A DNA stretch of 5,729 nt from positions 1 through 5,729 of the forward strand of contig JALUZN010000458.1 of the NCBI GenBank assembly GCA_027011835.1, written 5' to 3'. This stretch comes from Draconibacterium sp. GTDB lineage: Bacteria; Bacteroidota; Bacteroidia; Bacteroidales; Prolixibacteraceae. Made by a program: the position numbers and the translations under genes. The notes beneath the pieces are model-generated. The model did not search any database. It was not told the DNA's origin and saw only the letters and a program-made list of their open reading frames with translations. Below are positions 1 to 5,729 of this stretch, piece by piece (within the stretch, counting starts at the first letter, position 1; each line of letters starts with the position of its first letter).

Positions 1-26
1 TTTTACTTGATTTAGCAAAAATAAAA

Positions 27-1925
27 TCAATGGTTTTTTATGGGAAAAATTGTTAATAAAAAGACCAACCATTTTGTCCACTTGAACAATAGGTGCTTAA
101 AAAAACAACCAATTTGTCCATTACACCGAATTTTATATCTATTTAATAACTCGCCCCACAAAACGCTTACTTGTTCACCTTGTGTAATTGAATTTGTAGA
201 AACAAAACCTACTTTCACTTTAGAGCTTTCAATATATTGTGCTGCTTTTAAATACCAAGCAGATACATAATCAAGTATTTTTCCATTTTTAATACCATCA
301 AATGTAATAGCCATATCTTCTCTTTGTGTTTTGTTTAAAAGTTTTGAACCAATAAAAGGTGGATTACCTAAAATATAATTAAACTTTATTGTCTTTTCTT
401 TATTCTTAGAATTATTTTCAACAACAACATTAACTGATTTAGCTTTTATATTTATATTATCATAATGTGGTATTTGTTCAGAAGCAATGCTAATATTTAC
501 ATTATCAGCAGATAAATCGTAAGAATTTTCAGCTATTAATGTATTCCAATCAATTTTAAGTGCATTAGCATTAACAATTTTTGCCGATTTTTTAAGTGGT
601 AAACGCACAAAATAGTGGCCAAACTCTTCCGAAATCTTCATGTTCATTTGGTGGTCAATCAGCCACATGGCCACTTCGGCAATTTTCGATGCAAATTCGT
701 CGTATTCAATACCATAAAATTGGTCAACATCAACCCAAACAATATGAGCAATGTCGATAACGCTCTGCCCTTTGTATAGCTCTCTTAAAATATCAATTTC
801 GAGCTGTCGCAATTCCCGGTAAGTGATAATAAGAAAGTTACCACTGCCACAAGCAGGGTCGAGGAATTTTAATTTCGATAATTTATAATGAAACTCTTTT
901 AATTGTTTTGTGTTCGATTTTATTTTTTCAAACTCTGCTCTTAATTCGTCTAAAAACAGTGGTTTTATAAGTTTATAGATATTTTTTTCGGAAGTGTAAG
1001 GTGCACCAAGATTTCTGCGTTCTTCGGGGTTCATTACCGATTGAAACAACGAGCCGAAAATGGCAGGCGATATTTTTCCCCAATCCAAAGCCGATGCTTC
1101 AATTAAAATGGTTCGCATTTTTGAATTAAATGCTGCAATTGGTAGCATCTCTTCAAATAAACCTCCGTTTACATAAGGAAATTGATTTAAATCTTCATCA
1201 AGATTTTTTAATCGTTTTTCGGGTGGAGTATTTAAAACTTGAAAGAATTGTGCAATTAATGCTCCTAAATCGCTTCCGTCTTCGTTGGTTTTCTTTTCAA
1301 TAAATTCTTTAAAAATATCTTTTTCAAAAATTCCTGTATCGTCAGCAAATAGCACAAATAATAAGCGAACCAAATAAACTTCCAAGGGGTGTCCTTCGTA
1401 ACCAAATTCTTTCAGTTGGTCGTGAAGTTTTCCCATCAACTCAGCCGCTTTTATATTTACAGGGTCTTCTTCTTTAAATGTCCGTTTTTGATAACCTGCA
1501 ATAAAACCAAACAGCTTAACATTTTTATAAAATTCCGAAATATGAAATTCGTGTTCGGTTCTTTCTTCGAGGTCGAAAAGTTTAATTCTTTCAAAGTCAG
1601 AAACTAAAATATATTTTGGCAGTTCGTGTTCTTTTAATCCGGGAAAATAATCGGTTGCTTGTTCATAAGCTTTATCAAGATTTTTCCCTTTTGATTTATG
1701 TTCAACTAATAATGTTCCTTTCCAAAACAAGTCAATAAACCCCTGATTTCCTCCTAATTTTTTTACGGGCTCTTCAAAAGTGGCTACACGTCGACGCGAT
1801 ATTCCAAACACTTCAAAGAAGTCGTTCCAAAAACTGTCTTTTTCAGCTCTTTCTCTGGTTTCGTCTGCCCACTCATTCGAGAATTTTAATGCTCTGTCTT
1901 TTATTTCGTTCCAGCTTAATGTCAT
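27..1925 (-). CDS. MmeI-like type IIL/IIG restriction-modification enzyme, 3'-truncated (likely inactive)
   Basis: This is a single-chain restriction and modification protein of the MmeI type, which cuts and N6-adenine-methylates DNA using one target-recognition domain. The N-terminus (MTLSWNEIKDRALKFSNEW) is typical, so the ATG at 1925 is well supported; AGGGA lies nine bases upstream. A PD-(D/E)XK nuclease site is visible as D65 with E75-H-K77. A helical spacer covers about residues 155-300. The methyltransferase domain has a motif X-like GAPYTS (307-312), motif I LDPACGSGNF (355-364), YGIEYDEFA (404-412) and catalytic motif IV NPPF (521-524). MmeI itself is about 919 residues; this frame has 632, and family-like sequence stops at R600. 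The last 32 residues come from the adjoining IS-like DNA. The end of the methyltransferase domain, the target-recognition domain and the C-terminal domain are absent, so the product probably cannot recognise DNA and the gene is best read as a pseudogene fragment. About 50 extra residues precede motif IV (462-512). No separate restriction or specificity partner is in view. Confidence 0.9.
   Translation of the reverse strand: MTLSWNEIKDRALKFSNEWADETRERAEKDSFWNDFFEVFGISRRRVATFEEPVKKLGGNQGFIDLFWKGTLLVEHKSKGKNLDKAYEQATDYFPGLKEHELPKYILVSDFERIKLFDLEERTEHEFHISEFYKNVKLFGFIAGYQKRTFKEEDPVNIKAAELMGKLHDQLKEFGYEGHPLEVYLVRLLFVLFADDTGIFEKDIFKEFIEKKTNEDGSDLGALIAQFFQVLNTPPEKRLKNLDEDLNQFPYVNGGLFEEMLPIAAFNSKMRTILIEASALDWGKISPAIFGSLFQSVMNPEERRNLGAPYTSEKNIYKLIKPLFLDELRAEFEKIKSNTKQLKEFHYKLSKLKFLDPACGSGNFLIITYRELRQLEIDILRELYKGQSVIDIAHIVWVDVDQFYGIEYDEFASKIAEVAMWLIDHQMNMKISEEFGHYFVRLPLKKSAKIVNANALKIDWNTLIAENSYDLSADNVNISIASEQIPHYDNINIKAKSVNVVVENNSKNKEKTIKFNYILGNPPFIGSKLLNKTQREDMAITFDGIKNGKILDYVSAWYLKAAQYIESSKVKVGFVSTNSITQGEQVSVLWGELLNRYKIRCNGQIGCFFKHLLFKWTKWLVFLLTIFPIKNH
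66..80 (-). repeat. Inner copy of 15-bp direct repeat in IS end
   Basis: Minus strand TGGACAAAATGGTTG. It matches the outer copy at 106-120 in 14 of 15 positions, in the same orientation and exactly 40 bp away. Similarity continues loosely on both sides. The repeat is likely a second transposase-binding site within the mobile-element end, which is an inference from the known multi-repeat ends of IS21-type elements. Confidence 0.55.
106..120 (-). repeat. Outer copy of 15-bp direct repeat in IS end
   Basis: Minus strand TGGACAAATTGGTTG, starting five bases inside the presumed terminus at 125. It pairs with the inner copy at 66-80 with one mismatch. It would overlap the terminal inverted repeat of the element. 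The opposite terminus, needed to prove an inverted repeat, is outside the window. Confidence 0.55.
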
Positions 1926-2023
1926 TTAAATTTGTCCCTTTATTTTGTATTATGCAGTATCGTTCTTTACCTTGCCCCTAACAGTATGTTATGTGTTTAA
2001 TTAATTTTCAACAGACCCTAATT
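1926..2023. other. Intergenic gap with small palindrome, upstream of the MmeI-like gene
   Basis: This 98-bp AT-rich spacer lies between the stop of the nim-like gene and the start of the MmeI-like gene; both genes are on the minus strand. It contains the perfect interrupted palindrome TAACA-gta-TGTTA at 1979-1991. I see no GC-rich hairpin followed by a T run that would count as a clear terminator, and no good TAnnTTTG promoter element. The gap is long enough for the MmeI-like gene to have its own promoter. The palindrome could be an operator or simply the foot of a weak hairpin. Confidence 0.4.
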
Positions 2024-2506
2024 TTATCGTTTCCACGGAGTAACTGCTTTTGCTCCAAACTCTTTCGCAGTAATTGTTTTAATATGCACTTTTATTACTC
2101 CAACGCCTTTAATCGAGGGGGCTCCAAATTCAAATTCACGTGTGCTGTATTGTGCCATTAACAGTTTCATGCAGCGGTATTTCTCATCGAAATCGTCGAT
2201 AATTTCAACCTCACCTTCAACCACAACCGATTTCGATTTTACGCGATAACTGCAACCCACTTTTTCGTCTTGCCATGCCAGTTCTTCGCCCAATGTCCAG
2301 TTAATACTAACTTTTGGGTTAGCATTTATTGTCTCCCACATTTTCCCTTTGGGAGCCGAATGAAGAATAACACAGTTGCCGTCTAAAGCAAAATTTAGAG
2401 GTAAAACATACGGCTGACCATTGTTCGACATGGCCAGAAAACAGGTTTTACTTGCTCTGATAATTTTATTTATCTCTTCCCGGTTTTCAATAGAATATGT
2501 TCGCAT
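2024..2506 (-). CDS. Pyridoxamine 5'-phosphate oxidase family protein (NimA-like flavin-binding split barrel)
   Basis: A 160-residue cytoplasmic protein of the FMN-binding split-barrel superfamily, in the subgroup that contains the nitroimidazole-resistance protein NimA. Visible family traits are the N-terminal segment leading to FLAMSNNGQPYVLPLNFA (23-40), the HSAPKGKMWE stretch (49-58) whose histidine aligns with the conserved NimA histidine, NPKVSINW (63-70), YRVKSKSVVVEGEVEII (87-103), and the closing ITAKEFGAK (145-153). The length is normal for the family. The start lies 4 bases after the dnaG stop, so the gene is probably co-transcribed with, and possibly translationally coupled to, dnaG. 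The true substrate is unknown. Many members are housekeeping flavoproteins or haem-binding proteins with no role in drug resistance, so a resistance function should not be assumed. Confidence 0.88.
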   Translation of the reverse strand: MRTYSIENREEINKIIRASKTCFLAMSNNGQPYVLPLNFALDGNCVILHSAPKGKMWETINANPKVSINWTLGEELAWQDEKVGCSYRVKSKSVVVEGEVEIIDDFDEKYRCMKLLMAQYSTREFEFGAPSIKGVGVIKVHIKTITAKEFGAKAVTPWKR

Positions 2507-2510
2507 AATA

Positions 2511-4460
2511 TTAGTTATAAGCTCTGCTACCCAGCTTTTCAGCCAAAATTCTTTCCACCTTCTTTAAATTTGTCAGCGTGCCCATTAATTCAAAAACGGT
2601 ATCGTAATCGTTTCCGGCTGAGGCATTTTTTATCTGCTTTTCAATATCGGTTTCCAGAATTTTAATCTTTCTGAATTTATATTCATTTACAATTTTAGGA
2701 ATTAAAAGATCCAGAATATCTTCCTCCTGCTCGGTAAAAGCGCCCGCTTTTGTCCAACGTTTGCTCTCAACATATTTTTCGGAAAGCAGATTGGTTGCCA
2801 GTTGGTTTATCTCTCCATCGGGATGATAAACAAAGTACTTCCAGGGGTCGAAATCTTCTGTATCAATATTTTCGCTTACCTCGTAAAAAACTTTTTTAAA
2901 AAGCGGATTCTCCGAAACTAAATCGTCAGCTTCCAGTTCCTGAATCATAAATTCGCCCACCGAAATAAATTGCGGTTGACCTGCATTTTCCTCTTCAATT
3001 TCGAAAAGCGGAACGGTACAATATTTTAAAAGAAAACGAAGGAACTCGCGCTCTTCAATCAAAAGATCCGCCGGATTTATCTCTTTGGGCTGAGCTTTTG
3101 GTTTAGCTGCAATTTTTTTTGCTTTTTCGCGAAACTCTTTTTTTCTGAAATCGTCGGTTTGTTTTGCTTTTTGCTTTCTTACCTCGTTGTATAAAACCTC
3201 TTCGTTTACCCCCATCAACCGGCTGCACTCTTTTATGTACACCGATCGCGTAATAGAATCGGGAATAACAGACACAGACCGTATTACGTCTGATATTAAT
3301 CTTGCCTTTGCAATGGGGTCGTTCTCGGTATCTTTTAACAAAAGGCGTGTTTTAAACTGAATAAAATCGGTTTCGTTCTTATTTATGTACTCGAGATATC
3401 CGGTTGCCCCCATCTTTTTAGCAAACGAGTCGGGGTCTTCACCTTCGGGAAGCAAAAGAACTTTAACATTCATTCCCTCTTCCAAAACCAAATCTATTCC
3501 GCGCAACGATGCTTTTATTCCGGCCGCATCGCCATCGTAAATAATAGTAATGTTGGGCGTAAATCGTTTTACCATTCTAATCTGGTCGGGAGTTAAAGCT
3601 GTTCCCGACGATGCCACAACATTCTCTATTCCGGCCTGATGCATCGATAATACATCGGTATATCCTTCAACCAGATAACATTTATCGGTTTTCGAAATTT
3701 CGCGTTTTGCCTGAAAAATTCCATACAACACCCGCCCTTTATGATAAATATCCGACTCGGGCGAGTTAAGATATTTGGCAATTTTTTTATCCTCTTTTAA
3801 AATGCGGCCACCAAAAGCAATTACGCGCCCCGCCAAATTATGAATGGGAAACATTACGCGCCCCGCAAACCGGTCACGCATCCAGTTATCGCGCTTAATT
3901 GTCAATCCTGTTTTTTCGAGAAATTCAATTCTATATCCCTCTTTCTGAGCAGCTTCGGTAAATGGTGATTTACCGTCGGGAGCAAACCCAACTTCAAATT
4001 TTTTCAGAATATCGTCTCTAAAACTTCGCTCTCTAAAATAGCTCAGTCCAATGGTTCTCCCCTCGTTTTCTTCCCACAAGTAGCGCGTAAAAAATTTCTG
4101 TGCAAACGACGAAACAATCATCATACTTTCGCGGTCGTTTTTTTGCTGAATCTGTTCGTCGGTCTGTTCCTCTTCAACAATATCGATATGATATTTTTTA
4201 GCCAGCCATTTTAATGCTTCCGGATACGAAAGATTTTCGTGCTCCATAATAAAATTTACGGCATTGCCCCCTTTCCCGCATCCGAAACATTTAAAAATTC
4301 CCTTTGCCGGAGAGACAGTAAACGAAGGTGTCTTTTCGTTATGAAAAGGACACAGCCCCAGCTGGTTAACACCTCTTTTACGCAATGTTACGAAGTCGGA
4401 AATTACATCGGTAATTTCGGCTGCATCTAAAATTCGCTCTATGGTAGCATGGTCAATCAT
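2511..4460 (-). CDS. dnaG: DNA primase DnaG
   Basis: Synthesises the RNA primers for leading- and lagging-strand DNA replication, working with the replicative helicase DnaB at the fork. The 649-residue protein is full length. Order of domains: an N-terminal CHC2 zinc finger with C37-x2-H40 and C58-x2-C61 (CPFHNEKTPSF, FKCFGCGKGG); the RNA-polymerase core with ERSFRDD (144-150) and RFAGRVMFPI (197-206); the TOPRIM fold with catalytic E265 (LVEGYTDV), D309-x-D311 (YDGDAAG) and GEDPDSF (340-346); then a basic Lys/Ala-rich linker (about 430-462). The diverged C-terminal part (about 465-649) would be the helicase-binding domain. The start is supported by the typical MIDHATIERILDAAEITDV and by a promoter-like element immediately upstream. 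No strong Shine-Dalgarno is visible, as is usual in Bacteroidota. All catalytic residues are present and nothing suggests damage. The downstream nim-like gene follows after 4 bases. Confidence 0.98.
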   Translation of the reverse strand: MIDHATIERILDAAEITDVISDFVTLRKRGVNQLGLCPFHNEKTPSFTVSPAKGIFKCFGCGKGGNAVNFIMEHENLSYPEALKWLAKKYHIDIVEEEQTDEQIQQKNDRESMMIVSSFAQKFFTRYLWEENEGRTIGLSYFRERSFRDDILKKFEVGFAPDGKSPFTEAAQKEGYRIEFLEKTGLTIKRDNWMRDRFAGRVMFPIHNLAGRVIAFGGRILKEDKKIAKYLNSPESDIYHKGRVLYGIFQAKREISKTDKCYLVEGYTDVLSMHQAGIENVVASSGTALTPDQIRMVKRFTPNITIIYDGDAAGIKASLRGIDLVLEEGMNVKVLLLPEGEDPDSFAKKMGATGYLEYINKNETDFIQFKTRLLLKDTENDPIAKARLISDVIRSVSVIPDSITRSVYIKECSRLMGVNEEVLYNEVRKQKAKQTDDFRKKEFREKAKKIAAKPKAQPKEINPADLLIEEREFLRFLLKYCTVPLFEIEEENAGQPQFISVGEFMIQELEADDLVSENPLFKKVFYEVSENIDTEDFDPWKYFVYHPDGEINQLATNLLSEKYVESKRWTKAGAFTEQEEDILDLLIPKIVNEYKFRKIKILETDIEKQIKNASAGNDYDTVFELMGTLTNLKKVERILAEKLGSRAYN

Positions 4461-4556
4461 TATTTACAAAAGTAGGAGAATTTGTTTTTGAAGCCACTAA
4501 AAAACATTATTTTTGACTGTACCTTCAAACAAAAATTTTAATTGTACTTTTAAAGC
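4461..4556. promoter_or_regulatory. Divergent intergenic promoter region between dnaG and the sirtuin gene
   Basis: These 96 AT-rich bases must supply start signals for both divergent transcription units. On the minus strand there is a clear -7-like element close to the dnaG start. On the plus strand, TACTTTTA at 4545-4552 is a one-mismatch version of TAnnTTTG, ending four bases before the sirtuin ATG. I found no convincing -33 TTTG at the usual 19-21 bp spacing for the plus-strand element. No operator-like palindrome or riboswitch was recognised. Confidence 0.5.
4467..4474 (-). promoter_or_regulatory. Bacteroidota-type -7 promoter element for dnaG
   Basis: Minus strand TACTTTTG matches the Bacteroidota sigma-ABfr -7 consensus TAnnTTTG exactly. 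It lies six bases before the dnaG ATG (TACTTTTG-TAAATA-ATG), so transcription would start at or within a few bases of the start codon and give a leaderless or nearly leaderless mRNA. The -33 element is weak, with only TTAG about 22 bp upstream in place of TTTG. Support rests on the -7 match and its position. Confidence 0.45.
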
Positions 4557-5246
4557 ATGAAGAAGAAATTGGTTGTATTGTCGGGTGCCGGAATTAGCCA
4601 GGAGAGTGGGTTAAAAACTTTCCGCGACATGGGCGGATTGTGGGAACAATACGATGTTACCCAAGTTGCCAGCCCCGAAGCGTGGAAAAATAATCCTGAA
4701 TTGGTAAATCGTTTCTACAACGAACGGCGCAAGCAACTTTTCGAAACAAAACCCAATGCCGGTCATTACGGAATTGCTGAACTGGAACAGTGGTTCGACA
4801 CAACAATTATTACCCAAAATGTTGACGACCTGCACGAAATTGCAGGAAGTAAAAATGTTTTACACCTGCATGGCGAACTAAGAAAGGTGAGAAGCACTGC
4901 CAACCCTGAACTTATTTACACCATGAAAAACTGGGAACTTAAGTTGGGTGATAAATGCGAACTGGGAAGTCAGCTCCGCCCTCATATTGTATGGTTTGGC
5001 GAGGCTGTTCCGGCCATGAAAGAAGCAATCCCAATTGCACAAGAGGCCGACATTTTTGTGGTAATAGGCACATCGTTAGCCGTTTATCCGGCGGCTGGAT
5101 TATTAAACTATACTTCGCCCGGAATTCCAATTTTTGTGATCGACCCAAATGCTCCGGATGTTTACCAAAAAAATGTTACTTTCATTCAGAAAAAAGCCAG
5201 CGAAGGAGTTAAAGAATTAATAATTGAACTAAAAAAACTAATTTAA
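4557..5246 (+). CDS. cobB: NAD-dependent protein deacylase, Sir2 family (CobB-like, class III)
   Basis: Removes acyl groups from lysine side chains in the cytoplasm, consuming NAD+ and producing nicotinamide and O-acyl-ADP-ribose. The 229-residue protein has the NAD-binding GAGISQESG (10-18), F22-R23, TQNVDDLH (86-93), the catalytic histidine H105 in HLHGE, and GTSLAVYPAAG (171-181). The Y54-x-x-R57 pair in FYNERR matches the class III signature of E. coli CobB and SIRT5, which predicts activity on succinyl- or malonyl-lysine as well as acetyl-lysine. Unusually, the zinc module has only one cysteine (C134, in GDKC). E. coli CobB has further cysteines after KVR and after DKC, and here the first is a serine (S113). 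The start ATG gives the standard MKKKLVVLSGAGIS opening. The next gene begins one base after the stop. Zinc loss does not necessarily mean inactivity, since the catalytic core is intact. Confidence 0.94.
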   Translation: MKKKLVVLSGAGISQESGLKTFRDMGGLWEQYDVTQVASPEAWKNNPELVNRFYNERRKQLFETKPNAGHYGIAELEQWFDTTIITQNVDDLHEIAGSKNVLHLHGELRKVRSTANPELIYTMKNWELKLGDKCELGSQLRPHIVWFGEAVPAMKEAIPIAQEADIFVVIGTSLAVYPAAGLLNYTSPGIPIFVIDPNAPDVYQKNVTFIQKKASEGVKELIIELKKLI

Positions 5247-5247
5247 A

Positions 5248-5729
5248 ATGATTAAGAAAGTTTTTTTTGCAGCCATTTTTATGGCACTTATAAACACACT
5301 TTCGGCACAACGTTTCGAAGGCGGAATTTTAGCAGGTTTTAATGCCACACAGGTTGAAGGCGATACATTTAAAGGTTACCACAAACCCGGAATTGTTGCC
5401 GGTGGTTTTGTCCAAATCGATGTGGCTCCGGCTGTTTTTCTGGCTATGGAAATTAAATACTCTCAAAAAGGGTCGCGCAATAAAACCAAACCCGATCAAC
5501 CTGAAAAATACATTATGCGGCTGGGTTACATCGATTTGCCGGTTTATATGGCTTTCAGAACCAACGACCGCGGAAGTATTATTGGTGGATTATCAACCGG
5601 ATTTTTAATTCATTCGAAAGAATTTGACGAATACGGTGAATTTCAAAAAGAAGACCAAAATGCGTTCAACACCATTGACTTACAACCCTTTATAGGCTTT
5701 CAATTTGACATTTTAGACAATATAAAAGC
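5248..5729 (+). CDS. Outer-membrane beta-barrel (porin family, OMP_b-brl/PorT-like) protein, 5' part
   Basis: An exported protein predicted to sit in the outer membrane; 160 codons are visible and the frame remains open at the window edge, so the C-terminus is missing. The N-terminus is a typical signal peptide: MIKK, a hydrophobic core (about 5-17), then LSA-Q with likely signal peptidase I cleavage after A20. The mature start shows the family pattern of the OMP_b-brl domain: GGILAGFNATQVEGD (25-39), GYHKPG (43-48), a strand leading to MEIKYSQKGS (67-76), and MRLGYIDLPVYMAF (90-103), with alternating hydrophobic residues as in barrel strands. The ATG follows the sirtuin stop by one base, so translational coupling and co-transcription are likely. 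Function beyond membrane location is unknown; such proteins are common and varied in Bacteroidota, and no specific ligand can be assigned. Confidence 0.85.
   Translation, partial: MIKKVFFAAIFMALINTLSAQRFEGGILAGFNATQVEGDTFKGYHKPGIVAGGFVQIDVAPAVFLAMEIKYSQKGSRNKTKPDQPEKYIMRLGYIDLPVYMAFRTNDRGSIIGGLSTGFLIHSKEFDEYGEFQKEDQNAFNTIDLQPFIGFQFDILDNIK

Larger units (their letters stand above)
1..125. mobile_element. Probable insertion sequence end (IS21-like), partial
   Basis: Read on the minus strand, the sequence beginning at 125 starts TGTAATGGACAAATTGG. Homology of the adjacent MmeI-like protein breaks exactly at this point: residue 600 ends at 126, and the next 32 codons look like translated non-coding DNA. 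Inside the putative element, a 15-base motif (minus strand TGGACAAATTGGTTG, 120 to 106) recurs with one mismatch at 80 to 66. A TGT terminus and short direct repeats just inside the ends are known features of IS21-family elements, so that family is my inference. No transposase gene lies in the window, because the element would continue to the left of base 1. The other terminus and any target-site duplication are therefore not visible. IS481 or another TG-ended family is possible. Confidence 0.5.

Noticed and set aside
40..270. Plus-strand open frame of 76 codons across the IS end and the MmeI-like gene
   Set aside because: It is antisense to the clearly recognisable MmeI-like protein over most of its length, has no recognisable domain, and its product has no sensible composition.
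1389..1607. Plus-strand 72-codon frame opposite the MmeI-like gene
   Set aside because: It is antisense to conserved helical-spacer and nuclease-domain coding sequence, has no ribosome binding site, and has no recognisable features.
1972..1998. Possible integron attC-like site (CATAAC and GTTAGGG boxes on the minus strand)
   Set aside because: The two boxes are only 5 bases apart, whereas an attC site needs tens of bases with a second inner box pair forming a long hairpin. There is no integrase gene or cassette array.
2024..2506. Calling this gene a nitroimidazole-resistance determinant (nim)
   Set aside because: Family resemblance is real, but most NimA-like split-barrel proteins are ordinary chromosomal flavoproteins. 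There is no IS-borne promoter next to it, and it sits in a dnaG operon.
4955..5212. Plus-strand 85-codon frame overlapping the sirtuin gene
   Set aside because: It lies wholly within the sirtuin gene in another frame; the sirtuin frame carries all the family motifs. The same applies to the minus-strand frames at 4611-4835 and 4939-5148.
5342..5608. Plus-strand 88-codon frame in the last gene
   Set aside because: The frame beginning at 5248 has a signal peptide and barrel-family motifs and stays open to the window end. The 88-codon frame is a shadow of it.
1..5729. CRISPR array, tRNA/rRNA genes or riboswitch
   Set aside because: No regularly spaced repeats, no tRNA cloverleaf-like sequence and no rRNA-like stretch were seen. 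Almost all of the window is accounted for by protein-coding genes, and the gaps are under 130 bases.

Overview
This 5.7 kb window looks like chromosomal DNA from a Bacteroidota bacterium. The evidence is the AT-rich composition, a TAnnTTTG-type -7 promoter element, weak or absent Shine-Dalgarno sequences, a PorT/OMP_b-brl type outer-membrane barrel protein and a CobB-like sirtuin of the kind seen in that phylum. A marine or anaerobic member of the Bacteroidia (Marinilabiliales/Prolixibacteraceae-like) is my guess from general resemblance only.

Layout from left to right. Positions 1-125 look like the end of an insertion sequence: it begins TGTAATGGACAA when read on the minus strand and carries two near-identical 15-bp direct repeats 40 bp apart, which suggests the IS21 family. 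This end cuts into the 3' part of a large minus-strand gene (27-1925). That gene encodes an MmeI-like type IIL/IIG restriction-methylation enzyme. The N-terminal PD-(D/E)XK nuclease, the helical spacer and most of the methyltransferase domain are present, but the target-recognition and C-terminal domains are missing. A 98-bp gap (1926-2023) holds a small palindrome. Next come two closely spaced minus-strand genes, with dnaG (primase, 2511-4460) upstream and a NimA-like flavin-binding split-barrel protein (2024-2506) downstream, separated by 4 bp. A 96-bp divergent intergenic region (4461-4556) separates these from two plus-strand genes: a Sir2-family NAD-dependent deacylase (4557-5246) and, after one base, the start of an exported outer-membrane beta-barrel protein (5248 to the window edge).

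How the genes fit together: dnaG is core replication machinery and probably drives nim. The sirtuin and barrel protein form a second, divergent unit. The restriction-modification gene is accessory DNA next to this conserved block and appears to have been inactivated by a mobile element. I see no convincing new multi-gene system. The points most worth checking are the interruption of the MmeI-like gene exactly at a candidate IS end, and a class III-type sirtuin that has lost three of its four expected zinc-binding cysteines.
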